19,958 nucleotides of DNA, from positions 1 to 19,958 of the forward strand of contig CALGGM010000020.1 of assembly GCA_937915925.1 (NCBI GenBank). Direction: 5' to 3'. Shown piece by piece: positions 8,077 to 14,590 of the stretch (position 1 is the first letter of the stretch; each line of letters starts with the position of its first letter). The notes beneath the pieces were generated by a model, which made no database searches, was not told where the DNA came from, and was given only the letters and a program-made list of their open reading frames with translations. A program made the translations under genes and the position numbers. Source of the stretch: an uncultured Clostridia bacterium (GTDB lineage: Bacteria; Bacillota; Clostridia; Christensenellales; CAG-138).

Positions 8077-8397
8077 ATGGAACGGACCGGGATCATCAAA
8101 CGAATCGGAAAGCCTGTGCTGTGGCTTGCGCTTGCCTCGCTCGTTGCCGCCGCGTTCTTTGCGGGGCTTCGCAACGTGAACAGCGAGGTCGCTAAGCAGG
8201 GCAGGGAGCGACTGGAGGACGCGGTGCGCCGCGCCGCGGTCGCGTGCTTTGCGGCGGAGGGCGCGTACCCGCCGGACGTTGATTACCTCGTCGCGCACTA
8301 CGGGCTGTCCGTGGACGAGGAACGTTATATCGTACACTATGAGATCTTTGCGGAGAACCTGATGCCGGACATCACGGTACTGGACAAGGGACAATGA
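8077..8397 (+). CDS. Small single-pass pilin-like protein 1
   Basis: The protein has 106 residues. It starts 4 bases after the GspF-like stop, with GGGTGAG spanning that stop as ribosome binding site, and ends in an ATGA overlap with the next gene. A short basic N-terminus is followed by one membrane helix (about 12-31) and a helix leading into a small domain containing CFAAEGAYPPDVDYL. That last segment resembles the stretch after the N-terminal helix in GspG-like pseudopilins. The canonical prepilin peptidase site (Gly followed by four hydrophobic residues and Glu) is not present. It is interpreted as a minor pilin-like subunit from size, topology and operon position. No family match can be confirmed from sequence alone. 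Confidence 0.7.
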   Translation: MERTGIIKRIGKPVLWLALASLVAAAFFAGLRNVNSEVAKQGRERLEDAVRRAAVACFAAEGAYPPDVDYLVAHYGLSVDEERYIVHYEIFAENLMPDITVLDKGQ

Positions 8398-8888
8398 AGG
8401 ACAGAAACACTTCGCAAAAACAGAATTTAAGCGGCCTGATGGTGCTGATCGTGTTCGGCGTGTTCGCGGTCTGCATCCTCGGCGTTTTGCTGTCCGGCAC
8501 GAAGGTGTACGACGGGCTGACCGCGCGTGACAGGACCGCGTACGAGAACCGGACGGCGGCGCAGTATCTTTCCACCCGTATCCATCAGGCGAAAAACACC
8601 GACGCCGTGCGGATCGTTAAGGAGGACGGGCGGACCGTGTTGTGCATTACGGAGCTGTACGACGGCGAGGCGTTCGAAACGCGCCTGTACTGCGAAAACG
8701 GATGGCTGTGCGAGCAGTTCCTGTCCGCCGAATCCGAGACCGATCCGGACGAGTGCGAACGGATTCTGGAGGCGAACGCGCTTGAAGGGACAATCGAAAA
8801 CGGACTTTTGACGTTGAAGATCGAGCTTGCGGACAGCGGCACGCAGACGGTCCGCGTGCGGCTCGTCGGAGAGGAGGCGCGGCCATGA
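8394..8888 (+). CDS. DUF4860-like pilin-like protein 2
   Basis: The protein has 164 residues and overlaps both neighbours by ATGA. It has a short polar N-terminus, one membrane helix (about 13-35, after LSG), then TKVYDGLTARDRTAYENR and AAQYLSTRI, followed by a beta-rich domain containing VLCITELYDGEAFETRLYC. This arrangement matches my recollection of DUF4860, a clostridial family found next to GspF-like genes. The hydrophobic helix follows a Gly, as in a pilin, but the position-5 Glu is replaced by a hydrophobic residue. It is likely a membrane-anchored extracytoplasmic subunit of the pilus-like complex. Confidence 0.75.
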   Translation: MKDRNTSQKQNLSGLMVLIVFGVFAVCILGVLLSGTKVYDGLTARDRTAYENRTAAQYLSTRIHQAKNTDAVRIVKEDGRTVLCITELYDGEAFETRLYCENGWLCEQFLSAESETDPDECERILEANALEGTIENGLLTLKIELADSGTQTVRVRLVGEEARP

Positions 8889-9295
8889 ACAGCAAAGCGC
8901 CTCTGGCATTGATCGGACAGGTTCTGATGGTACTGTTCTTTGCGCTTGCGGCGGCGATCTGCCTGCAGGCGTTCGCGAAGTCCGAGGTCATTTCCCGCGG
9001 GAGCGAGAACCGCGACCGGGCGGCGATCTGCGTGCAGAACACGGCGGAAACGCTGAAGAGCACGCACGGCGATTTCGAGGCGGCGAAGGCGATCCTCGGC
9101 GGGCGGATCGAAAACGGCGTATGGACGCAGCGCTTTGACGAGGCGTGGGAGCCTGCGGAGAACGGCGATCGCACCGTCACGGTGCGGCGCGGCGAGGGCA
9201 GCGAAACGCTCGGGACGGCAAAGGTTTCGGCGGCGGATCGGGACGGCACGGAGCTGTTCAGCCTCATAGCGGCATGGCAGGAGGCGGACGGATGA
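8885..9295 (+). CDS. Small single-pass pilin-like protein 3
   Basis: The protein has 136 residues. The ATG at 8885 overlaps the previous stop, and GGAGAGGAGG lies about 8 bases upstream. An N-terminal hydrophobic helix (about 7-30, ALIGQVLMVLFF onward) is followed by a helical stretch with conserved-looking Asn/Arg/Ala residues (ENRDRAAICVQNTAETLK) and a small C-terminal beta domain with TVTVRRGEG. There is no recognisable prepilin cleavage motif. The topology equals its neighbours, so the four genes probably arose as paralogous subunits. Function as a minor pilin is inferred from context. Confidence 0.68.
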   Translation: MNSKAPLALIGQVLMVLFFALAAAICLQAFAKSEVISRGSENRDRAAICVQNTAETLKSTHGDFEAAKAILGGRIENGVWTQRFDEAWEPAENGDRTVTVRRGEGSETLGTAKVSAADRDGTELFSLIAAWQEADG

Positions 9296-9699
9296 AACGG
9301 AATTTCTCTCTTTCCACGATCGGCGGAAGCGCGCTGATGATGATCTTTGCGGTGCTGTGCCTCACGGTGTTCGCGGTGCTGTCGCTGTCCACGGCGAAGG
9401 CGGGCGAACAGCTTTCGGAGGGCAGCCGCAATGCGGTCGTCAACTATTATGAAGCGGACGCCGAGGCGGAGCGGATCCTTTCGGCGCTTCGAAAAGGCGA
9501 TCTTCCGGACGGCGTTGAAACGGACGGCAGCGTGTACGCGTACCGCGTGCCGATCGACGGGAGGCAAAGCCTGTTTGTCGAGGTGATGATCAACGGAACG
9601 GACTACACCGTACTGCGCTGGCAGGCGGCGGTGGAGGACAGCATGATCGAGGAGGAACCGCAGAACCTTTGGGACGGTACCTTTGACCCGATGGAGTAA
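9292..9699 (+). CDS. Small single-pass pilin-like protein 4
   Basis: The protein has 135 residues. The ATG at 9292 is chosen because it overlaps the previous stop (ATGA) and AGGAGG lies 7 bases before it; the frame is open further upstream but lacks such a site. An N-terminal hydrophobic helix (GGSALMMIFAVLCLTVF, about 10-33) is followed by NYYEADAEAERILSAL. That segment resembles the amphipathic helix of PilX/GspK-like minor pilins. A short beta domain and an acidic C-terminus (EDSMIEEEP) follow. As in the other three, no Gly-x4-Glu processing site is present. It is likely a subunit of the same filament or pseudopilus. Confidence 0.7.
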   Translation: MKRNFSLSTIGGSALMMIFAVLCLTVFAVLSLSTAKAGEQLSEGSRNAVVNYYEADAEAERILSALRKGDLPDGVETDGSVYAYRVPIDGRQSLFVEVMINGTDYTVLRWQAAVEDSMIEEEPQNLWDGTFDPME

Positions 9700-9711
9700 G
9701 GAGGAAACGGC

Positions 9712-10767
9712 ATGAATCTGATGGAATACATTACAGCGGCAAAGGAGCGCGGCGCAGCGGACCTGTTTATCTTGGCAGGCGCGCCGTGCAGCATTCGCCT
9801 CGGCGGCGAGCTTTTTCCGCTCGACGATCATAAGCTGCTGCCGGACGACACGAAGGCGTTGATCATGGAAATCTACGCGCTCGCCAACCGCGAGACCGAC
9901 CTGTACTTTCGCACGTGGGACGACGACTTTTCGTTCGCGGTTGCGGGGCTCGCAAGGTTCCGCGTGAACACCTATCGGCAGCGCGGCTCGATGGCGGCGG
10001 TCATTCGGGTCGTGTCCTTCACGATCCCCGACTGGCAGCAGATGCGCATCCCCGCGGATGTGATGGAACTAAGTAAGCTACACAACGGCATGGTGCTTGT
10101 CACCGGCGCGGCGGACAGCGGCAAGTCCACGACGCTCGCCTGTTTGATCGACCGCATCAACGCGACGCGCTCGTGCCATATCATCACGTTGGAGGACCCG
10201 ATCGAATACCTGCATCGCGACAAAAAGAGCATCGTGAGCCAGCGCGAGGTCGCGATCGACACCGCGACGTTCCCAACGGCGCTGCGCGCGTGTTTAAGGC
10301 AGAGCCCGGACGTCATTCAGCTCGGCGAGATGCGCGATCTCGAAACGATCCGCGCGGCGATGACGGCGGCGGAGACGGGGCATCTTTTGTTGACCACGCT
10401 GCACACGCGCGGCGCGGTGAGCACGGTCGACCGCATCGTCGACACGTTCCCCGCGGAACAGCAGGAGCAGATCCGCATTCAGCTTTGCTCGGTGCTGCAC
10501 ACCGTCATTTCACAGCAGCTTCTGCCCAAAAAGGGCGGCGGGCTCGTGCCGGCGTTCGAGATCATGCACATGAACAAGGCAGTGCAGAGCCTGATCCGCG
10601 ACCGCAAGATTCACCAGATCGACAACACGATCGCCTCGAGTGCAAACGAGGGCATGATCTCGATGGACCAGTACATCCTGAACCTCTACAACGAGGGCGT
10701 GATCGAGCGCGACACAGCGATCCGCTTCGCCCGCAACAAGGACCAGCTGCTGAGAAAGCTTGTGTGA
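9712..10767 (+). CDS. pilT: PilT-type secretion/retraction ATPase
   Basis: The protein has 351 residues, the usual PilT length, with AAGGAGG before the ATG and a 12-base gap after the fourth pilin-like gene. An N-terminal PAS-like domain (1-115) is followed by the RecA-like core. Visible motifs are Walker A at 132-140 (GAADSGKST, with Asp where most PilT have Gly), an Asp box with EDPIE at 161-165, Walker B DVIQLGEMRD at 200-209 and a His box TTLHT at 228-232. The C-terminus has AVQSLIRDRKIHQI, close to the PilT AIRNLIRE motif. PilT hexamers normally power pilus retraction. Here it is the only motor gene in the operon and no PilB/GspE is visible in the window, so it may serve assembly as well or act with an ATPase encoded elsewhere. 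Confidence 0.93.
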   Translation: MNLMEYITAAKERGAADLFILAGAPCSIRLGGELFPLDDHKLLPDDTKALIMEIYALANRETDLYFRTWDDDFSFAVAGLARFRVNTYRQRGSMAAVIRVVSFTIPDWQQMRIPADVMELSKLHNGMVLVTGAADSGKSTTLACLIDRINATRSCHIITLEDPIEYLHRDKKSIVSQREVAIDTATFPTALRACLRQSPDVIQLGEMRDLETIRAAMTAAETGHLLLTTLHTRGAVSTVDRIVDTFPAEQQEQIRIQLCSVLHTVISQQLLPKKGGGLVPAFEIMHMNKAVQSLIRDRKIHQIDNTIASSANEGMISMDQYILNLYNEGVIERDTAIRFARNKDQLLRKLV

Positions 10768-10883
10768 GGGGACAACAACCCCTCCGCCTCATTTCATTCG
10801 GCACCTCCCCTTGCACAGGGGAGGCAAGAAGGTGAAAACGGCTCGTAGGGGCGGATCGCATCCGCCCGTTGTGATGTTGAAAT

Positions 10884-10988
10884 GCGGGAAAAGAGATCCT
10901 TCTTATCACTCAGGATGACACATGCTTTGTTTGCGGCATACCCGGTTGTGTCATTCTGAGTCGCAAAGCGACGAAGAATCTTCCCCGC
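10884..10988. repeat. MITE-like imperfect inverted-repeat element
   Basis: The left arm begins GCGGGAAAAGAGATCC and ends at the inner sequence AGGATGACAC. The right arm read on the other strand begins GCGGGGAAGATTCTTC and ends AGAATGACAC, so about 40 bases at each end are complementary with some mismatches. The right arm carries an extra GTCGC-AAA-GCGAC palindrome at 10960-10972. The type is familiar from Clostridia intergenic repeats; the copy number in this genome cannot be seen here. Confidence 0.6.
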
Positions 10989-11036
10989 AACGCAAAAACG
11001 GACGACGGATAGTCATCCCAACTCGAAAGCTCTTAT

Positions 11037-11065
11037 AAAAAACACGGAGCCGCATGTGCGGCTCC
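11037..11065 (-). terminator. Intrinsic terminator of the rarA/c-di-GMP operon
   Basis: On the minus strand a perfect 9-bp stem GGAGCCGCA/TGCGGCTCC (11065-11046, two-base loop) is followed by GTG and a run of six T. It lies 16 bases after the stop of the HPt gene and is the obvious end of that transcript. Confidence 0.85.
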
Positions 11066-11081
11066 GGTTGTCATTTTTGGG

Positions 11082-11426
11082 TCATTCCCTGATCAGCGCA
11101 AGCAGGGCGGCGTGCTGTTCGTTGATCTCTTTGAGCAGCGGCGCGTAGTCCGCCTCGGCCTGATGGCGCAAAAGCTCGGTGATCTCGCTTACGGGACGCA
11201 CGAGCGGCGTCAGCGCGAGGTTCGAGAGCACGCCCTTTAACGCGTGCGCCGCCTCAAACGCCGCCTTCCTGTCGTTCCGTTCCATCGCTTCGTTCAGAAG
11301 CGCAAAGTTCTTGTCCATCGCGCCCATCCTGACGAGACGGAGGTAAAATGCTTCGTTGTTGAGACAGCGCGGCAGCGCCTCCTCAAGGTTCGCGCCGAAC
11401 GCGCGCAGGGTTTCGATCGTCAGCAT
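11082..11426 (-). CDS. Stand-alone HPt phosphotransfer protein
   Basis: The protein has 114 residues and is all-helical by pattern. It contains the histidine phosphotransfer signature AAHALKGVLSNLAL, with His61 as the expected phosphoacceptor. The ATG overlaps the end of the upstream REC-GGDEF-EAL gene (TCATGCTGA), and AAAGGAG lies within that gene's last codons, so translation is coupled. HPt proteins relay phosphate between a hybrid kinase and a receiver domain. The receiver of the neighbouring protein is the natural partner (inference). No histidine kinase is present in the window. Confidence 0.88.
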   Translation of the reverse strand: MLTIETLRAFGANLEEALPRCLNNEAFYLRLVRMGAMDKNFALLNEAMERNDRKAAFEAAHALKGVLSNLALTPLVRPVSEITELLRHQAEADYAPLLKEINEQHAALLALIRE

Positions 11427-13120
11427 GATGGTCTCCTTTCCCGAATGAATGCCTCAAACCGTTCCGGCGGAACCGGCTTTGAGAAATAGTAGCCTTGGAT
11501 GATGGCGCAGCCCAGTTTTTTCAGCGTCAGCATCTGCGATTCGGTCTCCACGCCCTCGGCGATCGCCGGTACGTGGAAGTAGTCTGCGATATCGATTATC
11601 AGCTCAAGCATGCGCACGCTGCGCTCGTCCGTTTCCATGTTGCGCACGAAGTGCATATCGAGCTTCAAGGCGTCGATCGGGATCGTGGAGAGCATGTTCA
11701 GCGAGGAGTAGCCGGAGCCGAAGTCGTCCATCTCGATATAGAAGCCGAGCTCGCGCAGCGCACAGATCGTTTCCATCAGCTGCTTCGAGTTTTCGGTGTA
11801 CGCCGATTCGGTGATCTCGAGATACAGATCGTTCGGTCTGAGCCCGCAGCGCTCGGTCAGCGCGGCGAGGAAGGGGATGAAATCCGACGCGTACATGTCG
11901 ATGCGCGAGACGTTGACCGACACGGGCAGCGTGACGCCGAACGCGTCGCGCCATGCGCGGATCTGCTCCGCCGCCGCAGTCCACACATAGCGGTCGAGCC
12001 GCTGAATGAGACCGTTTTGCTCGAACAGCGAGATGAACACGCCGGGGCTGACCGTGCCGAGCGCGGGGTGGTCCCAGCGCACCAGCGCTTCGGCGCTCGT
12101 GAGCACGGGCTTGTCCCCCTGTACCGCGTACTTTGGCTGATAGTACACCTTGAACTGTCCTTCCTTCAGCGCCGCGTCGAACTCGTTTGTCAGGCGCTCG
12201 TTCAGCAGCGCCTTTTCGTGCAGCGCGTTGTCGTAGAAGGCGATAAACTTCTGGTAATTGCTGCGGAGCGTGTCGCCCGCCTGCTTCGCGCGATCGAACC
12301 GCCGCTCGACCTCAAGCGAGGTATCGCCGTCCGCGTACACGCCCATGCGCAGCCGCGCGGTCATGCGCCCGCTCCCGACCGCGACGTCGGAGAGCGCGAT
12401 GTGGATCGCGTCCGGGTCGACGGTATCGGGCAGGTACAGAAGGAACTCGTCGCCCGCCTTGCGTCCAGCGATGCCGCCGTTGCGTCCGATGACGTCGATG
12501 AGGCTTGTCCCGACCCGTTTTAAGAGCGCGTCGCCCGCGGCGCGTCCGTGCAGCTCGTTGACCATGTGGAAATGGTTGATGTTCAGCACGATCGCGTTCA
12601 TGGACTGCCCCGGATGATGCAGGTCGTACTGCTCCACGTAGCGGTAGAAATACTCGCTGTTCAGAAGCCCGGTCAGCTCGTCGCGCTCCGTTTTCTGAAT
12701 GATGGCGCTGTCCTCGGACAGCTCGATGATGCGGCGGATGCGGGCAAGAATGACCTCGGGCAGCTCGTAGGGCTTGGTGATGAAGTCCTGCGCGCCGTGT
12801 TCAAGGCTCTTGACCTCGGCTGCCTTTTCGCTCGTCAGCACGATGATCGGGATGCGGCGCAGCACATCGTCGCTTCGGACCGCGTCAAGCACCTCGAAGC
12901 CGTTCATGACCGGCATCATCAGGTCCAGCAGGACGAGGGAGAGCAGCTGCGCGTTGTCGCGCATCAGCGTGAGCGCCTCGCCCCCGTTCTCCGCAAAAAG
13001 CAGTTCGTAGCGGTCCTCCAAGATCATCCGGAGCATTTCGCGGTTGACGGCTTCGTCGTCCACCACAAGGATGCGCCGCTTTCCGTTGACAGAGAAAAAG
13101 CGTTCATGGCTGTTCAGCAT
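11420..13120 (-). CDS. REC-GGDEF-EAL response regulator, probable c-di-GMP phosphodiesterase
   Basis: The protein has 566 residues. The REC domain (about 15-132) has the acidic pair Asp21/Asp22, phosphoacceptor Asp66 in LLDLMMP, Thr96 and Lys116. The GGDEF domain (about 145-295) is degenerate: AGDEF at 222-226, Asn180 where the first metal-binding Asp of the DID motif is expected, and no RxxD inhibitory site. The EAL domain (about 310-560) looks intact: EAL 344-346, Asn403, Glu435, Asp465-Asp466 in DDFGSGYSS, Lys486, Glu522 and QGYYFSKP. The expected activity is therefore hydrolysis of c-di-GMP under control of receiver phosphorylation, with the GGDEF domain perhaps sensing GTP. The start overlaps the end of the diguanylate cyclase gene, so the pair are likely made together. 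Confidence 0.92.
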   Translation of the reverse strand: MLNSHERFFSVNGKRRILVVDDEAVNREMLRMILEDRYELLFAENGGEALTLMRDNAQLLSLVLLDLMMPVMNGFEVLDAVRSDDVLRRIPIIVLTSEKAAEVKSLEHGAQDFITKPYELPEVILARIRRIIELSEDSAIIQKTERDELTGLLNSEYFYRYVEQYDLHHPGQSMNAIVLNINHFHMVNELHGRAAGDALLKRVGTSLIDVIGRNGGIAGRKAGDEFLLYLPDTVDPDAIHIALSDVAVGSGRMTARLRMGVYADGDTSLEVERRFDRAKQAGDTLRSNYQKFIAFYDNALHEKALLNERLTNEFDAALKEGQFKVYYQPKYAVQGDKPVLTSAEALVRWDHPALGTVSPGVFISLFEQNGLIQRLDRYVWTAAAEQIRAWRDAFGVTLPVSVNVSRIDMYASDFIPFLAALTERCGLRPNDLYLEITESAYTENSKQLMETICALRELGFYIEMDDFGSGYSSLNMLSTIPIDALKLDMHFVRNMETDERSVRMLELIIDIADYFHVPAIAEGVETESQMLTLKKLGCAIIQGYYFSKPVPPERFEAFIRERRPSC

Positions 13121-14505
13121 GATTCGTTCTCCTTTCCGTTGTTGCCGTCGTCAAAGAAAGCGAAGCCGCTGCGTCCGCGCTCCTTCACGTCGTAGAGCGC
13201 CGCGTCGGCGTCCTTATACAGATCCTCCGTGGGATTCTCCCGATCGCAGAACGCGCAGCCGATGCTGAGCGTCACCACGGGAAGCCCGTCGGACGTGTCT
13301 CTTAATGCCGCAAGGATCCCATTCAGCTTGCGTTCGATCATGCCGCGCAGGCTCCGATCCGTGTGCAGCAGGATGACGGCAAACTCATCGCCGCCGATCC
13401 GGCAGACATAGTCCTCCGAACGGAAGTTTTTGGAAAGCGTATCCGCGACCTTTTTCAGGACGCGGTCGCCCGCGTCGTGCCCGTAGGTGTCGTTGATCTC
13501 CTTGAAATAGTCCACATCGAACAGCAGCATGGCACGGCGGCGCTTATGCACGTTCGCGCGCTGCTCCTCAAAGACGGCACGGTTATAGAGCCCGGTCAGA
13601 TGATCGTGCGTCGCTTCATACGCAAGCTGATCCTGATGCTCCTTGGTCTGCTCATACGCCTCGTTGTAGGCACGCACGAGGTAGCGCATCTCGTGGGAGC
13701 CGACCTCGGGGAGCGTTTCCTTTTTGGGGATCGCGTTGATCACGTTGCGCAGCGGAAGCAGAACGAGCTTGTGCGTGCCGATGATGACGGCAAGCACCGT
13801 GATGAGCAGTACCGCGATCAGGATCGCCTGCAGCTGCAGAATGCGTCCAAGATGCGAGACGTTTTTTTCCTGCACCCGCTGTGTTTCGCCGACCAGCGTC
13901 TGCTCGCAGGCGGTGATGTTCGCGCGGATCTGAAGCTTATACGACTGATATGTCTCGTCGAACAGGAGCGTGCGCGCGCGCTGCGCCTGCTCGGTCGGCG
14001 TCAGCGCAAGGTCCTCCTCGCGGAGCACGACGCTTTGCAGCATTTCGGGATAGTCCTTCACGTCATAGCCGTCCGCCTCGATTGCAAGGCGCATGGCATA
14101 AAGCTCGATCTCGGCAAGCTCGTTGGAAAGCCGCATCGCCTCAGCCAAAAGTCGCGCAGGCTCCGCGCCGGAAAAGATACGCTCCATTTCGTCGAGCGCG
14201 TGATCGCGGCGGCGCGTGACGTTGATCTCTTCAAAGAAGTCCGCCGCCGCCTGCGGATCGCCGGTCACGACGAAGGTGCGCACGCGGTCGGTCAGGTAAT
14301 CCGAGCCGGATTCCAGCGCCGCGGCGCTCTGCTGCGCGAGCGTGTTTCGCGCGGTTGCTTCGTCCGTTTCGCGGTAGCTGTGCAGCGTGTCGACGGTGAC
14401 GAAAAACAGCGCGACGGCAAGGATCGCCGCAACGATCCCGAGGATCAGGTTCAGCCTGCGGAGCCGGACGCCGCCCTGCTTTTTTTGCGATTGTTCGTCT
14501 GTCAT
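13114..14505 (-). CDS. Membrane-bound diguanylate cyclase
   Basis: The protein has 463 residues. TM1 is at about 19-39 and TM2 at about 222-243, enclosing a roughly 180-residue, mostly helical extracytoplasmic sensor. A HAMP-like linker (about 244-290) and a C-terminal GGDEF domain (about 295-455) follow. The domain looks fully active: FDVDYFKEIND with Asp330, GGDEF at 371-375, and the product-inhibition I-site RSED (362-365) exactly five residues before GGDEF. AAAGGA lies before the ATG at 14505. It makes c-di-GMP from two GTP in response to an unknown external cue. The next gene in the operon degrades the same messenger. Confidence 0.93.
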   Translation of the reverse strand: MTDEQSQKKQGGVRLRRLNLILGIVAAILAVALFFVTVDTLHSYRETDEATARNTLAQQSAAALESGSDYLTDRVRTFVVTGDPQAAADFFEEINVTRRRDHALDEMERIFSGAEPARLLAEAMRLSNELAEIELYAMRLAIEADGYDVKDYPEMLQSVVLREEDLALTPTEQAQRARTLLFDETYQSYKLQIRANITACEQTLVGETQRVQEKNVSHLGRILQLQAILIAVLLITVLAVIIGTHKLVLLPLRNVINAIPKKETLPEVGSHEMRYLVRAYNEAYEQTKEHQDQLAYEATHDHLTGLYNRAVFEEQRANVHKRRRAMLLFDVDYFKEINDTYGHDAGDRVLKKVADTLSKNFRSEDYVCRIGGDEFAVILLHTDRSLRGMIERKLNGILAALRDTSDGLPVVTLSIGCAFCDRENPTEDLYKDADAALYDVKERGRSGFAFFDDGNNGKENESC

Positions 14506-14572
14506 ATCTGTATCCTTTCGTGTCTGCCGATGGTCGAAAATGCTGTGTCCGTTTCCTGCTTTCTATGATATG

Positions 14573-14590
14573 CGAAGCGCATCCGCTTCG
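14573..14590 (-). other. Small hairpin directly after rarA stop
   Basis: A CGAAGCG/CGCTTCG perfect 7-bp stem with a four-base loop begins at the base after the rarA stop on the minus strand. The T-run after it is poor, so it may be a weak terminator or RNA-processing element between rarA and the cyclase gene. The 85-base rarA-cyclase gap has no clear promoter. Confidence 0.4.

Larger units (their letters stand above)
10768..11081. other. Convergent intergenic region with interspersed palindromes
   Basis: No gene is supported in these 314 bases between the pilus-like operon and the c-di-GMP operon. A short GAGGGG/CCCCTC hairpin (10766-10784) touches the pilT stop but has no T-run. Further palindromes are at 10804-10824 (CCTCCCC/GGGGAGG) and 10849-10867 (GGGCGGAT/ATCCGCCC). 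A larger inverted-repeat element occupies 10884-10988, and the minus-strand terminator lies at 11037-11065. Confidence 0.7.

Noticed and set aside
8647..9831. 394-codon minus-strand frame across the pilin-like genes
   Set aside because: It runs antisense to four well-spaced genes with good ribosome binding sites and ATGA overlaps; the product has no domain and skewed composition.
10766..10784. Terminator right after the pilT gene
   Set aside because: The GAGGGG/CCCCTC hairpin overlaps the stop codon and lacks a T-run, so it is not called a terminator.
11495..12523. 342-codon plus-strand frame opposite the REC-GGDEF-EAL gene
   Set aside because: It is antisense to an EAL domain with all catalytic residues; the translation has no recognisable features.
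13363..14568. 401-codon plus-strand frame opposite the diguanylate cyclase
   Set aside because: It is a shadow of a gene with an intact GGDEF domain; the product is low-complexity Arg/Leu/Val with no ribosome binding site.
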